The position numbers and the translations under genes were made by a program. From Collybiopsis luxurians FD-317 M1 (lineage: Eukaryota; Basidiomycota; Agaricomycetes; Agaricales; Omphalotaceae), in contig KN834752.1 in the NCBI GenBank assembly GCA_000827265.1, positions 1,292,948 through 1,356,947 on the forward strand: a stretch of 64,000 nucleotides of DNA, given 5' to 3'. The notes under the pieces are model-generated. The model worked only from the letters and a program-made list of their open reading frames with translations, was not told where the DNA came from and made no database searches. Positions 1-13,600 of the stretch are shown piece after piece (the first letter of the stretch is position 1; each line of letters opens with the position of its first letter).

Positions 1-896
1 ATCCGGGGAAGGTAATTTCGGTATTCAACACTTGAGCCACGTTTCTTGGTTGAGGGCTTCTCGGCCTCGGGGACAGTTCACGGATCCCTACTGATGGTAG
101 CTTTTAAGGATTTGCACGCTGGATATGTGTCTGTTCAGGTAACTCAATACGAAGTCCTAGTGATGCGGCTATGCCATTCATACTCCCTGTTCTCTTGCAT
201 GTCCGATTGGGTCTGGATCCGTTCTTTTTTCAGAGCTGCAGATCCTCATGTTGCTGACTGACTCCCAGCCTGCCAGGCTAAATTATATTTAATTCGCCTG
301 GGCTTCACAACGTATTTTTAAGACGCTTCCGAATTTTACGGAAAACACCATCTGTGCATAGAAGTGCTGGCATCATAGTGGAAACGCTAAAAACCCTCAT
401 GGCGCCAAACCCATCAACTTAGTTGATGAGACAAACCAGTCCCAAGAGGTCCAAAGCACGGGCTTCAACTCTCAAGATATACCGCAGAGAAGGGTGAAAG
501 ATGCCCTGAAAGAGGCCCTGAAAGATGCTGTCGAGTTGCCGCAGCTGCCGGCGGTTTAGGAACGATACCGACGGAGGATGTAGTCGAGAAATTTCAAATA
601 TTCACCCTGATCGTGATTGAACAAGGTCCCATGGATAGAAACTCCGTTGCCAATTGGTGGTATCAGCTGTTTCAGAGTGATTCCGCCGTTCTTGGGCGGA
701 ACCTGGCGGGCCTGGCGCAGAAAAATGCATTTTAAGAGATTGCGATGACCGTTGAAATTTCGATTATTGGATGCGGTCGAACGGAGCGGGGCCCGTAACC
801 TATTCCTAGTCAGTTGCTTTATTTACTAGACGACTCCTCTTATCAGGACTCAGACCTATTTCCTTTCCATTGTCGCAATCGCGAGATTTTTTGAGC
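1..896. other. No confident gene; weak coding remnant
   Basis: I see no gene I can defend here. One weakly protein-like plus-strand stretch runs from about 420 to a TAG at 557-559. Its translation is hydrophilic and ends in a short run of charged and leucine residues (KDALKEALKDAVELPQLP). It has no recognisable domain and no clear start, so it could be the last exon of a gene beginning left of the window, or chance. The bases just before 897 are presumably the promoter and leader of the Myb gene. Confidence 0.3.
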
Positions 897-2189
897 ATGA
901 TTTCGAGAGAAAGACGGCCTTGGACTCCCGAGGAAGATGACCTTCTTCGCGCTGCTGTGAGGAAAGGTAGATATTTCCCCTAACTGAAGTTTGTTGAGCT
1001 TTTGCTAAATATCTTCCCGATTATTTCAGAGGAACCCGGAAATCCAAACCCATCGAAATGGTTCGCAATAGCCACTCATGTTCCTGGTCGGACAAACAAG
1101 GACTGTCGAAAACGATGGTTCGCGCGAATGGCTGCTGACATTGTTCGAGGAGTCTGGTCCGCTGAAGAAGATGCCAAGCTCATGAATGCTGTCGCAAAGT
1201 ATGGGACGAAGTAAACTCATCTTTTCGTTCAACTATCGAGTTTTGCCATTTAACACCGTGTTTTTCAGATGGTCTAAGGTGGCGAGAATGGTGCACAGTC
1301 GAAACAGCGATCGTTAGTTGACCTCTGGTTTTTCAAACTCCCGTGTATTTATATTGATTGTTTATACGGCCAGAATGTGCCAAGCGTTGGACAGATACTT
1401 TGGACCCATCTATCGATCGTACGGGGTGGAGCCAAGAGCAGGACCAAATGCTGCTTGACGCTGTAAATGAACTCGGAACATGCTGGAAGAAGATTGTAAG
1501 AACGTATTTCCCTGGCAAAACTGGTCTGTCAGCCAAGAATCGGTTTGTGTAGCTTGCTGTCAGCCTTTGAAAAATGTGTTGACCCAGCTTACAGATACAC
1601 CAGCCTGACGCGACTCCAGAATGCCGCTCGCGGTCTTCAAAATGCTCGAGCCCAGTCTGCAGACGATGACGATAGACAGTGTAAGTCGTTTAGAACTTGC
1701 TTCGAGCTGGACATTAACGTCTCTATTCTCGCAGCCTCCTGCTCCCACACGTCAAACGAATCTTATGTCTCACACCGGAATGCCGAGTCCTGGCCTCGTT
1801 CGTTGTATACATTATCCATCTCACCATCTAGCCACGCAGGCTCGTACGCGGACAATCAGGGCTGGGGATCTTCTAGTCGTTCCGCATACAACGAGTACAA
1901 CACTCATGCTTCTCACCCGAGGTATCTAGAGTCCGTTCCGCTCCCCTCTGCAAGTGAACTTGGCCCGCCCCACTCCATGGGCCTCCACTCGAGCTCATGC
2001 ATACGACGAGAAGTCCCACACTCCGAATACGATTATCATTCATATCAATCATATTCATCCTCCTACCATTCGACCCCTTCGGCAATGATCTATTCTCGAC
2101 GGGACGACTCTTACTACGGGTATGTTCATCACCCTGTTCATCACCCCTTCCGTATGCAGGACAATGGCTACCGTTACAATGCGTGGTGA
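897..2189 (+). CDS. Three-repeat Myb/SANT DNA-binding protein
   Basis: Probable nuclear transcription factor of the Myb (SANT) family. The model has six exons: 897-966, 1030-1210, 1269-1312, 1374-1542, 1595-1680 and 1735-2189. They sum to 335 codons with matching phases. Three tandem Myb repeats occupy about residues 5-165. Each has the spaced tryptophans and the acidic helix start (RRPWTPEEDDLL; GVWSAEEDAKLM; GWSQEQDQMLL), and the recognition helices end in the typical K-[DQ]-C-x-[KR]-RW form (NKDCRKRW, QCAKRW). Introns fall inside the repeats. The remaining ~160 residues are rich in Ser, Tyr and His, with no known domain; an activation or low-complexity region is likely. Targets cannot be told from sequence. 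The family call is firm and the orthology is not. Confidence 0.85.
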
Positions 2190-2747
2190 GGGAGGGATCG
2201 AGAAACAGCACATCACAGTTTCTGTTTTTGCATTTGGGTAGTATATATCGACGCCCTTACGTCTGCCTAATTTCCTTTACATTGTCGTAGTTCTAGTGTA
2301 TATACTCGCGAACGAATTCTGCCATCGCACATGCTCATGAAAGTAATATTTTACACGCATATATTCACGCAAGTCGAAAACCGGTACGAGGTTACAGTAC
2401 TTGCCGTAAGTGTCGTTGAGAATTCCTATTTACGAATTGGGAAAAAACGAAAGCAAAACCGATAACGTGGCAAACAACAAAATTTTAGCAGAACTAAAAA
2501 AAATGAACATCTGATAATGCAACTGATCTGTGAATGCCGAGCCCATGAAATAGTAACCACAAAACCAAAACCAAGAACACCAAAGGCAAAGCCACCCTAG
2601 GTGGCGAGCTCATACACCGATGAAAACGCATCTTCGCGTATAACTGCTCCAATCTAGCCTCTCTGTACCGCCGCCGGTCAGCTTCATTCGCAAAAAAAGG
2701 GACACACGCCACGCCTCTCACCTCTACTTTTTATCCTCCGCGATGTA
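2190..2747. other. Convergent intergenic region
   Basis: This holds the 3' ends of the Myb gene (plus strand) and the membrane-protein gene (minus strand). It is AT-rich around 2440-2520. I see no further gene. Confidence 0.5.
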
Positions 2748-5138
2748 CTATGATCTATGCTTGCCAGACGCAGACGTGAATTTTTGCTTTCTTGGCGACA
2801 TATACTCTGGGGGTGGTAAATCCGGTATATCCACTATATCGACACTCGCTCTCTCAACATCCCTTTCTTCACCTCCATTCCGTTCCCATTCCCTAGTCAC
2901 TCTTTGTTGCGTAAGAGTCAGTGTAGTGTCCTCGTCCTCGAACGTGTGTCCATACATCGACTCGTCCGCAGCGTCAAAGTCATCGATACCTAATCCTACA
3001 TCAGGATTGTACTCTGAGAATCCATAGCCGTGTATCTCACTCCCCAGTTCACCGCCATAACCATAGCCGTCCCACTTCTTCGTATGGGTCGCAGAAGCAG
3101 AATGGGTGAATGTGGTAGACGTAGGTGAGTAGGGGTACATCGTTGTAGGTGACACCGGCGGTTCAAGCAAATCGGGATCAGGACTTGACAGAGGTTGCTG
3201 ATATCGAGAGTACTTGGATGGCAATGGAGGCAGTGGAGGTTCGGGCTCCGGTCGCGTTCCATCACTGAAACTCGGCCTCGGTGTTGAAAATTGCCCCAGG
3301 CTGGCCATTGAGCCGAGGAAAATTGTTCCGCCCCCGCTTACCGTGACTGTGGAAGGATGATTGGTAGTCCCCACGGAATGGGGATAGAGCGAAGTCGCGG
3401 TAGTGAAGGTGGAGGTAACAGAAGGTTGTGGTAGGTGAGAGGAACGTGAACGACTTGGATTATCGCGTTCTTGATTATCAGATGAAGCATGAGCAGTAGA
3501 AAGACTTCCGTGGCCTATTGTGGAGGTAAATGCCTCCGATACGCGATAAGGCGAAAGACCATGTCGGATTCCGCCTGAAACTGGTGTTGAGAGAGCATCC
3601 AGTTCGCCAACTTCCTGTGGTTGTCCTTCAACTGTGTCTTGATCATCATCCTCCGCTGGCTCCGGACCTGCTTGATATGCACCGTGGGCAACATCCGCCA
3701 CCCTTCTCTCCCTAGCAGGTGAGATATTAATCACCTCATCCAGATCGGGGTGATACGTCGTCGTTCTCGGTCCAATACCCATGGTACGGCTGCGATTGCG
3801 ACTAACACCGACAGGTCCAGTTCCTCCCAGCAGGACCGCAGAACCTTCTGACGGACGTCGGCCGAGTCCTTTACCGCCGAACGTCGCCAAAGTATCACTC
3901 GATTTTTTCCGTATCAACCCCGACGCACCTGCATTACTATCTGCACCACTCGAACCAGCATTGAGTAAGGCAGCAGACCCAACCGAATTCCGTAGTCCTC
4001 TCCTCATTAACTCCGATTCTATAACAGGTAAAGGAGTACCCTTTTTCTTCAGGATGTCCTCCTCCAACTCGTGAATACCAGCGGGAACCAACGGAGGCCC
4101 ACGTTCGGCTCGCTCCAGATCGTATATCGTACCACGATAGACAGAGCCAGGAGGGAGCGTACCAGCGCGACCACGGGCGGGGCGAGAAGAGGGGTATTTG
4201 TTGGCATGAGTGTCAGTTGAGTGGACAGTAGATTGAGCGGAGTCCGCTGTCCCCTGTCTTCTCGGCATTCTATCGTCGCGAAAGGGATTTTCAATTGGGG
4301 AGATAGGTGATATCGGGGAAGTAAGGTACGCATTGGAAGCATAGCTGTCAGAGAACGGGTCTGCAGTAGTAGGCGAAGGCCGAGCACTTATAGGTGAAAG
4401 ATAGGGGGAAGGTTGTTGGTTGAGCAGTAAAGAAGCTTGAGATACGTTTGGAAGTGAGTTGACCTTTGAAACGAGGGGGTGAGTATACAGAAACTGACGG
4501 ATACATACGAATTAATTGAAACAAAAAAAAAGTCGGGCGGAGGATGGAAATGAAGCAAGTTATTGAACTTACCGAACTTAATCCCCCTCTTACGGGCTCA
4601 CTAAACTGCCAAACGCCATTACTGAGCCGCGTAGCTATTCTCATATTGGCCCCTGGAGTATGAACAAACCTACGAAAAAAAAAAAGTAGCAATCAATACG
4701 AATTCACAGAATGGTCTAATTCAGGGTCCAAACACACCTGGGCCCATCTCCCTCATGCAGTTTAGTTGAATCAAGCGCACTTGGCAAATTTGGGTTGAAA
4801 GGCGTAATTTTCGCAGCTATGGACTTGGATCTGGTCTTTGTTGAAGCAAGAGTCGAGGATAAGGAACGTTTGAGGGAAGTCGAGCCGCTTCGAAGTACGC
4901 TGACTATTCCGCCACCTATACTTTCCCGTTCGCTATTTCTATTGCGTGCCGGTGAAGTTGTATTTGCTTCAGCGGTGTCTACCTCTCCAAAAGGCAGTCT
5001 GTCCTTGACCTTGAGTCGCATAGTCCACCAGATGATGATTCCTACTCCAATAAAACCCAGGACCCCTAGAACGGCGAGAGCAGCTTTGAGACGAGGCGAC
5101 GACAAGTCGGGTGGATTAGAGGTGGAATTGTCAGACAT
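2748..5138 (-). CDS. Single-pass membrane protein, unknown function
   Basis: Three exons (4738-5138, 4573-4669, 2748-4493) join in phase to give 747 residues. The N-terminus starts with a short polar, Ser/Asn-rich segment. One strong transmembrane segment follows at about residues 18-41 (ending GVGIIIWWTM), then a basic stop-transfer stretch. There is no cleavable signal peptide, so a type III or signal-anchor topology with a large cytoplasmic part is likely. The C-terminal ~600 residues are low in complexity and rich in Ser, Pro, Gly and acidic residues, with several proline clusters (for example PPLPPLPSKYSRY and PDLPPPEYMSP) that could bind SH3 or WW domains. I recognise no catalytic domain. 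The product is probably an uncharacterised agaricomycete surface or signalling protein. Confidence 0.75.
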
Positions 5139-5540
5139 GATGAAATGCTCCGAAGTTTGTGCCCTAGTTAACCCTGTCTTAAGTTTCGAACCGTGCGCGA
5201 CAAAGTGTCCAACGCTGTCACGACGCGTAAAGACTGTTGGAAGAGGGTGTTTTCGGTCAAGTTAAATAGATAAATAACTTGGAAAGAGTGTGAAGAAGAG
5301 AACGAAAAAAGAAAGGCTGGTGACCTGGAGATGATGGACGTACCGAACGAAAACTTGAACAAACGGCGGAACCTGCCATAAGATGGGCGCCTAAACGACC
5401 CTGATCGCCAGAATGCCAATTTAAATGCAATTCGTCCGCGCCCGAATTTATATTCTTTTCTATGAATACCAATACGACAGATCGTAACAAAAGTACATTC
5501 GCATTTACATCGCGCAGACACGGATACCAACAGATAAACT
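5139..5540. other. Promoter region of the membrane-protein gene
   Basis: About 400 bases between two minus-strand genes. It contains the 5' flank of the membrane-protein gene starting at 5138 and the 3' flank of clf1. No ORF here looks like protein. Confidence 0.4.
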
Positions 5541-8439
5541 TCAATCATCCCCATCCGAACTGGCGACGTCGCTCATAGCATCGTCCTCACCATCGCCGCT
5601 ATCCTTTTGCCTGGGTGCTGCAGACTTGTCAGAATCTCCTGCCTCTGCACCATTAGTGGCTCTCGGAGCTGAAGGAACGAAAGAAGGTGGTGGTACAGAA
5701 GAAGCTGTCCCCCCACCCACTGCGGTGGCGGCGGATTTCTGTTGGTTCTTCCAAGCATGTGCCATCTGCAACAGCTTGAATGACGCAGGATTGTTCTCGC
5801 GCTCGTCATCCGCAAATACGAGATCCCAGTCTGTAGCAGAGTGTCAGATGTTAGAGAATGCAGGCAAGATAAAATCAGAACTCATATACCTTCAACCATC
5901 TGTCCAGTTTCTTGATCGACATGTCGTTTCTTGCTCACAATTGGCATCATTCCATTGACTTTGGCCACATCATCTGCAGTGCCATGAGTAGACTCGAAGG
6001 TTTTCCAGACTTCCAGTAGAGCCACGCGCTATGTCCAGGGCGGTGATTTTAGTCCAAGAAAAGACTAACAGTGATAGGCAAGCGTACCTCGTCCTTCAAT
6101 CCTTTCACCTTCAGCTCCTTATATGCCCTTTCAAACACTTGCCTGGCGCGTTCAGGGTCGCCGGGTACCATTTTTTGTTCCTTCTCTTCGTCCTCCTCTT
6201 CCTGCATAGTCCCAAATCGAATAAGTAGATACCCTGACTAGAGAAGGGAATCAGTGCCTACCTCGTCCTCATCCTCCCGCTCAGCTCTCGGAAGAGCGAT
6301 AGGCTCCGCTTCGAATAGAGCATACGAAATCCACACTTTCACATGTCCACTGTGAAGAGACAAAGTAAGGAAGGATCACCATAAGCCGAATGTCCGAAGG
6401 TCACTACATACCTAAGACTTGTCAGCCGCTCATATAATGCCCTCGCGTTCTCCCTCTCTCCCTCCTCAACTTCGAAGTCGATATACGCCTTCCACAGCAC
6501 TTCCGGCATGCTCAACGCAGATTGAGAAATGCCCAATTCAAATATACCGCGTGTCCTTGGGTAATCAGCAAGCTGGGATTCAAGTTGGGCGTACGAGATC
6601 CATGTCGTTGAGTTTGATGGATCAAACTCGAGGTATTTTTCGTACAGCTTTCGAACGCGGTCGAATTCACGGAGCTGAAGCCGAGCCAAAGGCGGTCAAA
6701 ACAATATCACAGCGATGAGAGGGAAGGAACATACATCGGTTTCGAGCTCGATGTATCCCTTGAACAACTTTTCTTTTGGACATAAACCAATGCCGTTTCC
6801 TAAGATTTTACGTGCGGCGTTCAAGTCCAAACGGCGGAGCTCGAACCTAGCCAATGTCACTGAGTCTGATAAGGAGTACCAGGAGGGAAACTCACCTGGC
6901 AAACATAATCCACAATTTTGCGAATGTGAACAGTTTATGCGGGACAAGGGAGATGGCTGTTTGGTATATCTGACGCGCCCGATTGTAATCCTACAGAATA
7001 TGAATTAGTACTCGTTCGAACGTAAACCATTCTGCCTCACCTTCGTTTCGATCTCTTCAAACAGAGCATAGTCCAGCCATAGATAAATATATCTCCTCCA
7101 ATGTCGCTTTTCGTTTCCCGGGGGAACCTGTGCGACAGCTCTTTCATATACCTCCCGAACCCTTCCTATTGATTTTTCCAATTCCTCTTCTTCCGATCCG
7201 TCTGTAACATGCTCATCAGTCAATACATTATCCAACCATCGCTCAAGGAGCTTACCGCTGCGCAAATCCCTGTAAGCACCCTCTTCCAACCTCGCGAAGT
7301 CGAACCAAACATCATAATTGCGTCCGTCATGGGAGAGCTCATCCTCGTACTGTATACGCCGTTTGCCAAGCACAGTAGATTCGAGTGTAGTTCGGGTGCC
7401 GTGCTGCTTTTCAAATTTAGTGTAAGCGGCATAAAGGGAGGCCGACTTGGAACGAGGTATACGCGAAAGTGCAAACTGGGACACTCGCCGTGTAAGTAAG
7501 GAAAAAAAAAAAGAGGAAAAATACGCACTTTGTAAATCACTCGGGCCCTCTCGATCTCTTTGCATCTAACCTCCATCCTTGCAAACGCCCCAAAGACTGC
7601 TTGCGCCTTCTCCACCTGCTCCTCATCGTCGCCGAAAAAGTCCAAAGCGGCCTGGAAAACCTCGCGGGCTTTGTCAGTTCTCATTCTCTCTTCCTCGAAC
7701 TTGGCCCACTTGACCCAGTTTCTGGGTTCCGGCCTAACACCAATCCAACGCTCGTATATAGCTGATGCCCGATCGTGTTCCTGGTATCGTTCCTCCATCT
7801 TGATATAAGCCTGATATGCTTTGTCGTCTGGCTCCCAAGCTAGCCATCGCTCAAATACTTGTCGAGCCCCGCTAACGTTTTGCAATAATTCCTCAAGGTA
7901 GACATACTTGTACCATAGTTGGTCCACACGAGGTAATAATGTAACCGCTCTGTCAAAGAGATTTCGGGAGTGCTGAACATTCCGGTTTTTCAGCTCCATT
8001 TCGGTATACGAAAGCCATAGTTGGATTGAACGGGGGTCGACATCGAGGGCACGCTCGTAGACAGACCTGGACCGAGCAAATTCGTTCTGTGAGGCTTCCC
8101 AATTGGCGTATTGAAGCCATTCTTTGCTGAGTAAACTGGTCAATAGCTCGTTCAGTTAGGAAGCTCATATATACGCACATACTGCCTCTCGTCCTTCGGA
8201 TTCTTTCTTCAAACTCCTTCCTTTTCCTTCCCCGATATTCATTTAGTTCCTCAAAATCCTCGACGCGCTGTTTTGGCGCGCGAAACGCAGACTCTTGACG
8301 TTCTTGAGCTTCCCGCAAGAGTTGCTCTGCGGTGATTTGGATTGCAGCCGGGGCGCGATTTTTTACTCTAGACGCATCGAATGAATATGAGATGGGTGAA
8401 AAGAGTTCATTTCACGCACCGAGGAGCCCGTCCGTCCAT
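5541..8439 (-). CDS. clf1: Pre-mRNA-splicing factor Clf1/Crooked neck (HAT repeats)
   Basis: Clf1 (Crooked neck, Syf3) is a scaffold of the Prp19-associated (NTC) complex that joins the spliceosome during activation in the nucleus. The protein starts MDGRAPR in a tiny exon (8420-8439). It continues from 8367 with the conserved lead-in [20 protein letters not shown], then a series of HAT (half-a-TPR) repeats with the usual aromatic spacing, for example [23 protein letters not shown] and [14 protein letters not shown]. Repeats continue to about 6400. The last exon ends with an acidic Ser/Asp tail. There are many short introns; one (near 8170-8210) uses a GTGCGT donor and keeps the reading frame from the family-typical RRTRGS block into KEWLQYANW. 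Length and architecture match the ~700-residue family. It appears complete. Confidence 0.95.
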
Positions 8440-8658
8440 TGGGAAGCAAGGATACCAATTGGAAGATAAGTGAAGAAAAGATGAAGTGACACGTGACTCG
8501 AGCTACTTTCATCAAAACTTTCACAAACGAGTAGCAGACTGTGATTTAGAATTGCACTTGGGCTAAAGCTAGTGGGTATCCAACGGATAATTATTCATAT
8601 AGTACAAGAATTACAATTTGATAGTAGATTACAAGTCCTTTATTCATTCATTCAACAT

Positions 8659-9482
8659 TCAAACTTGACCACTTCCAGGTCCTCCAAGGTGACGATTTTC
8701 AGGGTGGGCTCCTACCAAAGAGTGTTTAGCGGAGCAGCTCCCATACCAAGTACAAACTCACCATGAGCAATAGCTCGTTCACGACGCAATAAAGCTTCTC
8801 TCTCCAAACGCTCTGCTTCTGCCAGCTCTGCGCTTTGAGTCTTCAAAGCATTGGCTTCCCTGCAGATAACATCAATAATAAGTATCTGCTCGACAAAGAC
8901 AGCCTCTCTTTCACTTACATCTCCTTTTGCATACCCTTAGCTTTGAGGGCATTACTACCAACCACTGAGCCAATGGCCTTCTCAACCTTGCCTGTTGTCG
9001 AGTGTCCAGTGCCTCCAGCAGCTTGAGTGTTCAGATGTGACGAAGGTGGAATGTTGCCGGGAGTCATCTTGTAACCGTCATCGCTCATACCCATCCCGCC
9101 TCCGGGCATGGTCTGATCATTCGTCATACCAGTACCAGCGCCATACTGAACGAGAAATTAGTTTTCGAAAAGATGCCTCTTTGAAAATGATAATACATAC
9201 ATCCTTCGCCATGGGCTGGTTGTTATAGCGTTCAGACTGGTTGTACATGTCTTGCTGAGCAGCACGTCCGCCACCAGCATGAGCAGGTGGGAGAGCCGAG
9301 TCGGCAGTAGCGACTCCACCCATAGACGAATTGGTCATACCAGTACCGGCTCCTTGAAGCTGGTCGTCTTTGTGCAAGGTGTTGTGTTTCTGCAATAATG
9401 GCTATCAGAAAATATGAAGAAAACTTGTCGGTCATTAAATGCATACCTTGTCGTTGTGCTTGTGTCCACCAAAAAGAGGCAT
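8659..9482 (-). CDS. CsbD-like small hydrophilic stress protein
   Basis: Five exons (9447-9482, 9201-9389, 8919-9145, 8762-8859, 8659-8711) sum to exactly 201 codons. The N-terminus is MPLFGGHKHNDK, followed by a Gly/Ser/Thr/Asn-rich hydrophilic region in which GAGTGMTN recurs. A CsbD-like block follows (GKVEKAIGSVVGSNALKAKG), then a charged helical segment (LAEAERLEREALLRRERA) and a short Gly/Pro-rich tail. It has no membrane segment or signal peptide. CsbD-family proteins are general-stress hydrophilins. A role in desiccation or osmotic stress is inferred from the family and from the composition. Confidence 0.75.
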
Positions 9483-10654
9483 GATTGTTTAAAGATGATT
9501 AGGAAAAAGTTGGGAAGGTTTTCAAAGTTACTGTGGGTTTCGATTCTGTTTGATTCATTCAACCTGCAAGTGAACCATTTTTATACGAAATACGGAGAAT
9601 AGGCACATACAGGGAAATTTCAAATGACGCGCTCGTAGGTCATCATTGCTTCATGGCTCCATCCTCTAAATTGAGCGGTGGGGCGGGCTCAGAGCCTGAC
9701 GTACTTTGTATAAGCACGGAAATTACTGAAACTCCAGTAGCGTAGTTATGTGACTTGCCAATTGCGAATTGTAAGGCACCAAAAATAAACATATGAGACA
9801 TCGCTGGAAGTTCGAAATCAATCCACGAGATACCCAGTAGTCGATGCATGAACGATAACCTTGGATGTGAAGACTTTCCAAGTGCGGACTTAGCTTGTCG
9901 TCCCCGCTCAGCGGTGGGTTTGCCCAAGGAATGTTGAGGAATCACGACCTACCGGCGTATAACAACTTTTTTCGTCGATAAGTGCCAAGATTGCAGTAGT
10001 GATCTTCACAGCTATCTGTCCTGTCTGTGCTCAGTCTGGGCTCCTTAATTGGAAAATGGCCCGCCCGCACATCGATGAAGAGGAACGTCAATCACACCCA
10101 AGCAAATGCTCAGTAGCATTAATAAAGCATAGAATGCCGCAAAAGAACAGAAGTATCTGCTCAGAATCTTCGCCGCTTTTGCCGGTACTGGTCGATCGCC
10201 CAGGTAGAGGATTAGCTGTCCACGGTGGGCGGTTACCGCGGTACAAGGAGGGGGAAGGTGACCATAGTACCACGTGATGTGACGGTAACAGGAAGTAAGG
10301 CGCTCTCCCTTTCTTCGAAGTCTTCGCGGTTGCTGTTGTATCAAATGTCTGTCTACCCAAAATTATGCAGCATTCTCACCAACGACAACTCGGGGTTTTC
10401 CTGAAGATTTCCGACGCCAGTTTACTAGCAGTTTAAGCTGAGCAGACTGCCAATTCTCTGTCATGTTACATGTAGGGATAAAATCTTCTCAACGAGCATA
10501 TTTGAACTCGACAACACAGCTGCATAACATATCTGAATCGAACGTACTGTACAAAAAACTAGACCGATGCTATGGCCTACCTACAATTCAATTTACATAA
10601 TTGTCCCGTCACATTTGGTTCCAAAGCACTTTAGGTATTAGAGCTGGTGGTGTT
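9483..10654. other. Intergenic region without a clear gene
   Basis: About 1.2 kb between the CsbD-like gene start and the GH92 gene end. Several short ORFs overlap here on both strands, but none has a domain, codon pattern or splice signals I trust. Confidence 0.4.
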
Positions 10655-13600
10655 TTAGGCCGCCTCTCCTCTCCCTCCTCCCCAACTCTCCGCAGTCGCG
10701 CTCATCTCGAATTCCAGCGTACCACCGAACCGGATATCATCGTGGGAGATGATTGGACTCTCCCAATCTTTGCCATTGACGCGAAGACTCTTGACATAAG
10801 GCATTGTCTCTGCACCCGTGGCGGTGATACGGAGTTCATAACTGTTGGTAGTCGAATTGAAGTTTGGATTTTGGGTGATAGATGGGTGGTTCGACGGAAT
10901 AAACGGTGGAACGGGTATGCTAACGGTGAGCGAGGAGAAGAATGGACTGTGAACGAAACAAAGTTAAGGTTGTTATTTTTAAAGCTGATCGTCTGAATGA
11001 CTTACGCGCCCACAACGTATAGGCCCGAAATGGGATTCAACGGGTAGAATCCCATTACACTCCAAACATACCAGGCGCTCATCTGGCCGCAGTCCTCGTT
11101 CTACAAAACCCAAGTCTAAGGATTCGTTTCCCAAGGTTAAAAAAAGCAAAAGTAGTCTTACTCCACTCAGGCCGTTGGGCGTGTTGTTGTAGTTGATAGA
11201 TGCCATTTGGCGCACTCGCTCCTGAGACCATGTGGGTGCACCAACTGCAGAGTAAAGGTATGGTGTATGATGCGACGGCTAGAACGAGATTAATGGAGTT
11301 GGCAAGGAAGGAAAAATTGACGTACCTCATTGGTGAAGGCTACCCAGCCGCCATCGAAGAACTCGTTCATACTTTTAATAAAGCTCGCGTTACCTCCTCG
11401 CTTTTGGACGAGCTCATTGATGTCATGCACGATATCGAGTGAGTACACCCAACGATCACCCTCGGTGAACCCTTCAGTTGGGTCTGATAAATTGAAGAAA
11501 ATATCAAATTGGGCCCAGAATGGCAACTAGAAGGTAAAATCCCTACCTGCCCAGGTGCCATTTTCTTGACGCGCCTGAACAAATCCTAAGATAGGATCCC
11601 CTCCAGTGGTGAGAGCGGGAGCAGACGCCGTCGAGTTCCATAAAACCCACGGGTTCGTTTTAGCACGGTCCATCAAGAATGTAGTGACATTGTTCTTGAT
11701 CGAAGTGTTTCCGTAGAATTGCGCCTGAAGTTCAGCCAGGTTTGGAGTATGCGCTTCTATGATCTCAGAAGGCATAAGTGAAGATAACATAGCTACTGCA
11801 TAGTCATCGTCTATAGAGGACGTTGGTAAATAATGTTTCATGGGCTCTTGAGTGACTCACATGAATAATCTAGCGTCCTGCTGGCACTCTCAGAATGGAT
11901 ATCGTTTGCCACCCATCCTTTCCCGAGACCAGTATCCTCCCAGGAGGTCGAGAGCCCTGCGCGCACCTCGAAATCGACACCCTAGCAAAAGACATGAGCA
12001 TGAGAAATAAAAATATTCACCATGAAGCGATTACTTACTTCCTGACGATCAGAGTAAACAACAGTGGTGTCGTTTATAGGAGGGACAGAAGCGTCTTGCC
12101 AGGCTGCGGTCCACATAGTGGTAAGCTCTTCAGTAGTGAACGTTGGGTTGAACCCGTCTGACAGCCCTGCACCAAAGCCTTTCACTACAGCTTCGGCCAA
12201 CAGGGAATCAGCATGCGTCCCGACCATGATATTGGTCTCTGCTCAATGTATTAAACCGCGGCGCGCAATGTTCCAAGTGAAACAGGATACTCACCCACCA
12301 TATTCTTCCACATCGGTAAATGACCACCTTCCTCAAAGTCATGAAGCATACTTCTGATCATCGAAGGAATGCGTTCAGGAGCCATCAGAATGAGAAGTCC
12401 CCATTCAGCTCGGAAAACATCCTGGAGAACAATTAGTTCATTGGATTTTCTCATCGTCGAAAACGGAGAAAAGGAAAAAAGGAGAAAAGTACAAGACCTA
12501 CCCAAATCGAATAACCGTTAAATGATTCTCCATCATGGACAGCGTTATCATAGGCGGAATAATACTGTTCACCATTCGAGGATGTAGGGTTATCATGCAC
12601 CTCATAAGGATACTAAAAAATATCAGTCGGTTTCCAAAGTAATCAATTGATAGGGGTAGCTTACTTGCATGGCATGCCAAAGAGCCGTCAGGAATACAGT
12701 TTTGTTCTGCTCAGCCTCGGGGGATCCATCCGTTTCCACCTGAATTCTGCCCACCTTTCCTGCCCAGGCGCTTTCGGTAGATGCCTGCGTATCGGCGATA
12801 GCAAAAGACTTCCCAGTTTCATTGACGAGATTGTTCCTAGCGTTATCTGCAGAGATCAGGGATGTAGCAACCTTGACATTGACGGTAAGTTTGTTGGAAT
12901 GTCCAGGGAATTCGAACTGGGCATATGCGCCAAGTTGCTGTCCGCTTCCCGACGTTGCATTTTCGGAAATGGTATCCACTTGAGTAACTCCATGGCTTGA
13001 AAATGGCGTGTCGAATTCAGCGCAAAACCACCCAGTAAAATGACTTGCAGCTTCCTTGATGCTGAGCGGTGCGAGGATAATATCCTGCATCTCCATATTA
13101 CTGCCACAGATTTCATTGTTTTCAGGCGAGATCTGTACAGTTCCATTAGGGAAAATCGCCTGGAATGTACTCGGAGTGTGGAAGACTTCCGTGGCGCGAG
13201 TAGTTGGGAGGAAGAGATGGGGAACAAAAGTCGAGTTTGAACCTCGTTCAAAAGTAAACTGCAAATGGCCCACTCGGGATGTAGCACTCATCGAAACGTC
13301 GATCGTACTACCACCCGAATTAGGGACCGAAAGTCCTACCGTGTATAGGGCAACACCAAACGATTCAGTTCCAGGGATCTTCGGCAATGCTCGTTCATCA
13401 AAGTCAGTTATGATTTCCTGGGCGTTACCGGAGGTCATTCCTGGCACAACAGCAGCCCAGGCGCTTTCGCCCATCCAGATGGCAGGCTGGCGCGTACCCT
13501 GGAAGCCGTGGACAGTCCCGTTCTCTGCATATTCTTCTGTATAGTTAAAGGGAGTTGCCTGTACATGGTTGTCCTGAGTCTGCACTACCCATCGGGCGCT

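Noticed and set aside
9643..10360. Overlapping ORFs of about 90-100 codons upstream of the CsbD-like gene
   Set aside because: No domain, no splice signals consistent with a longer gene, and frames open on both strands equally.
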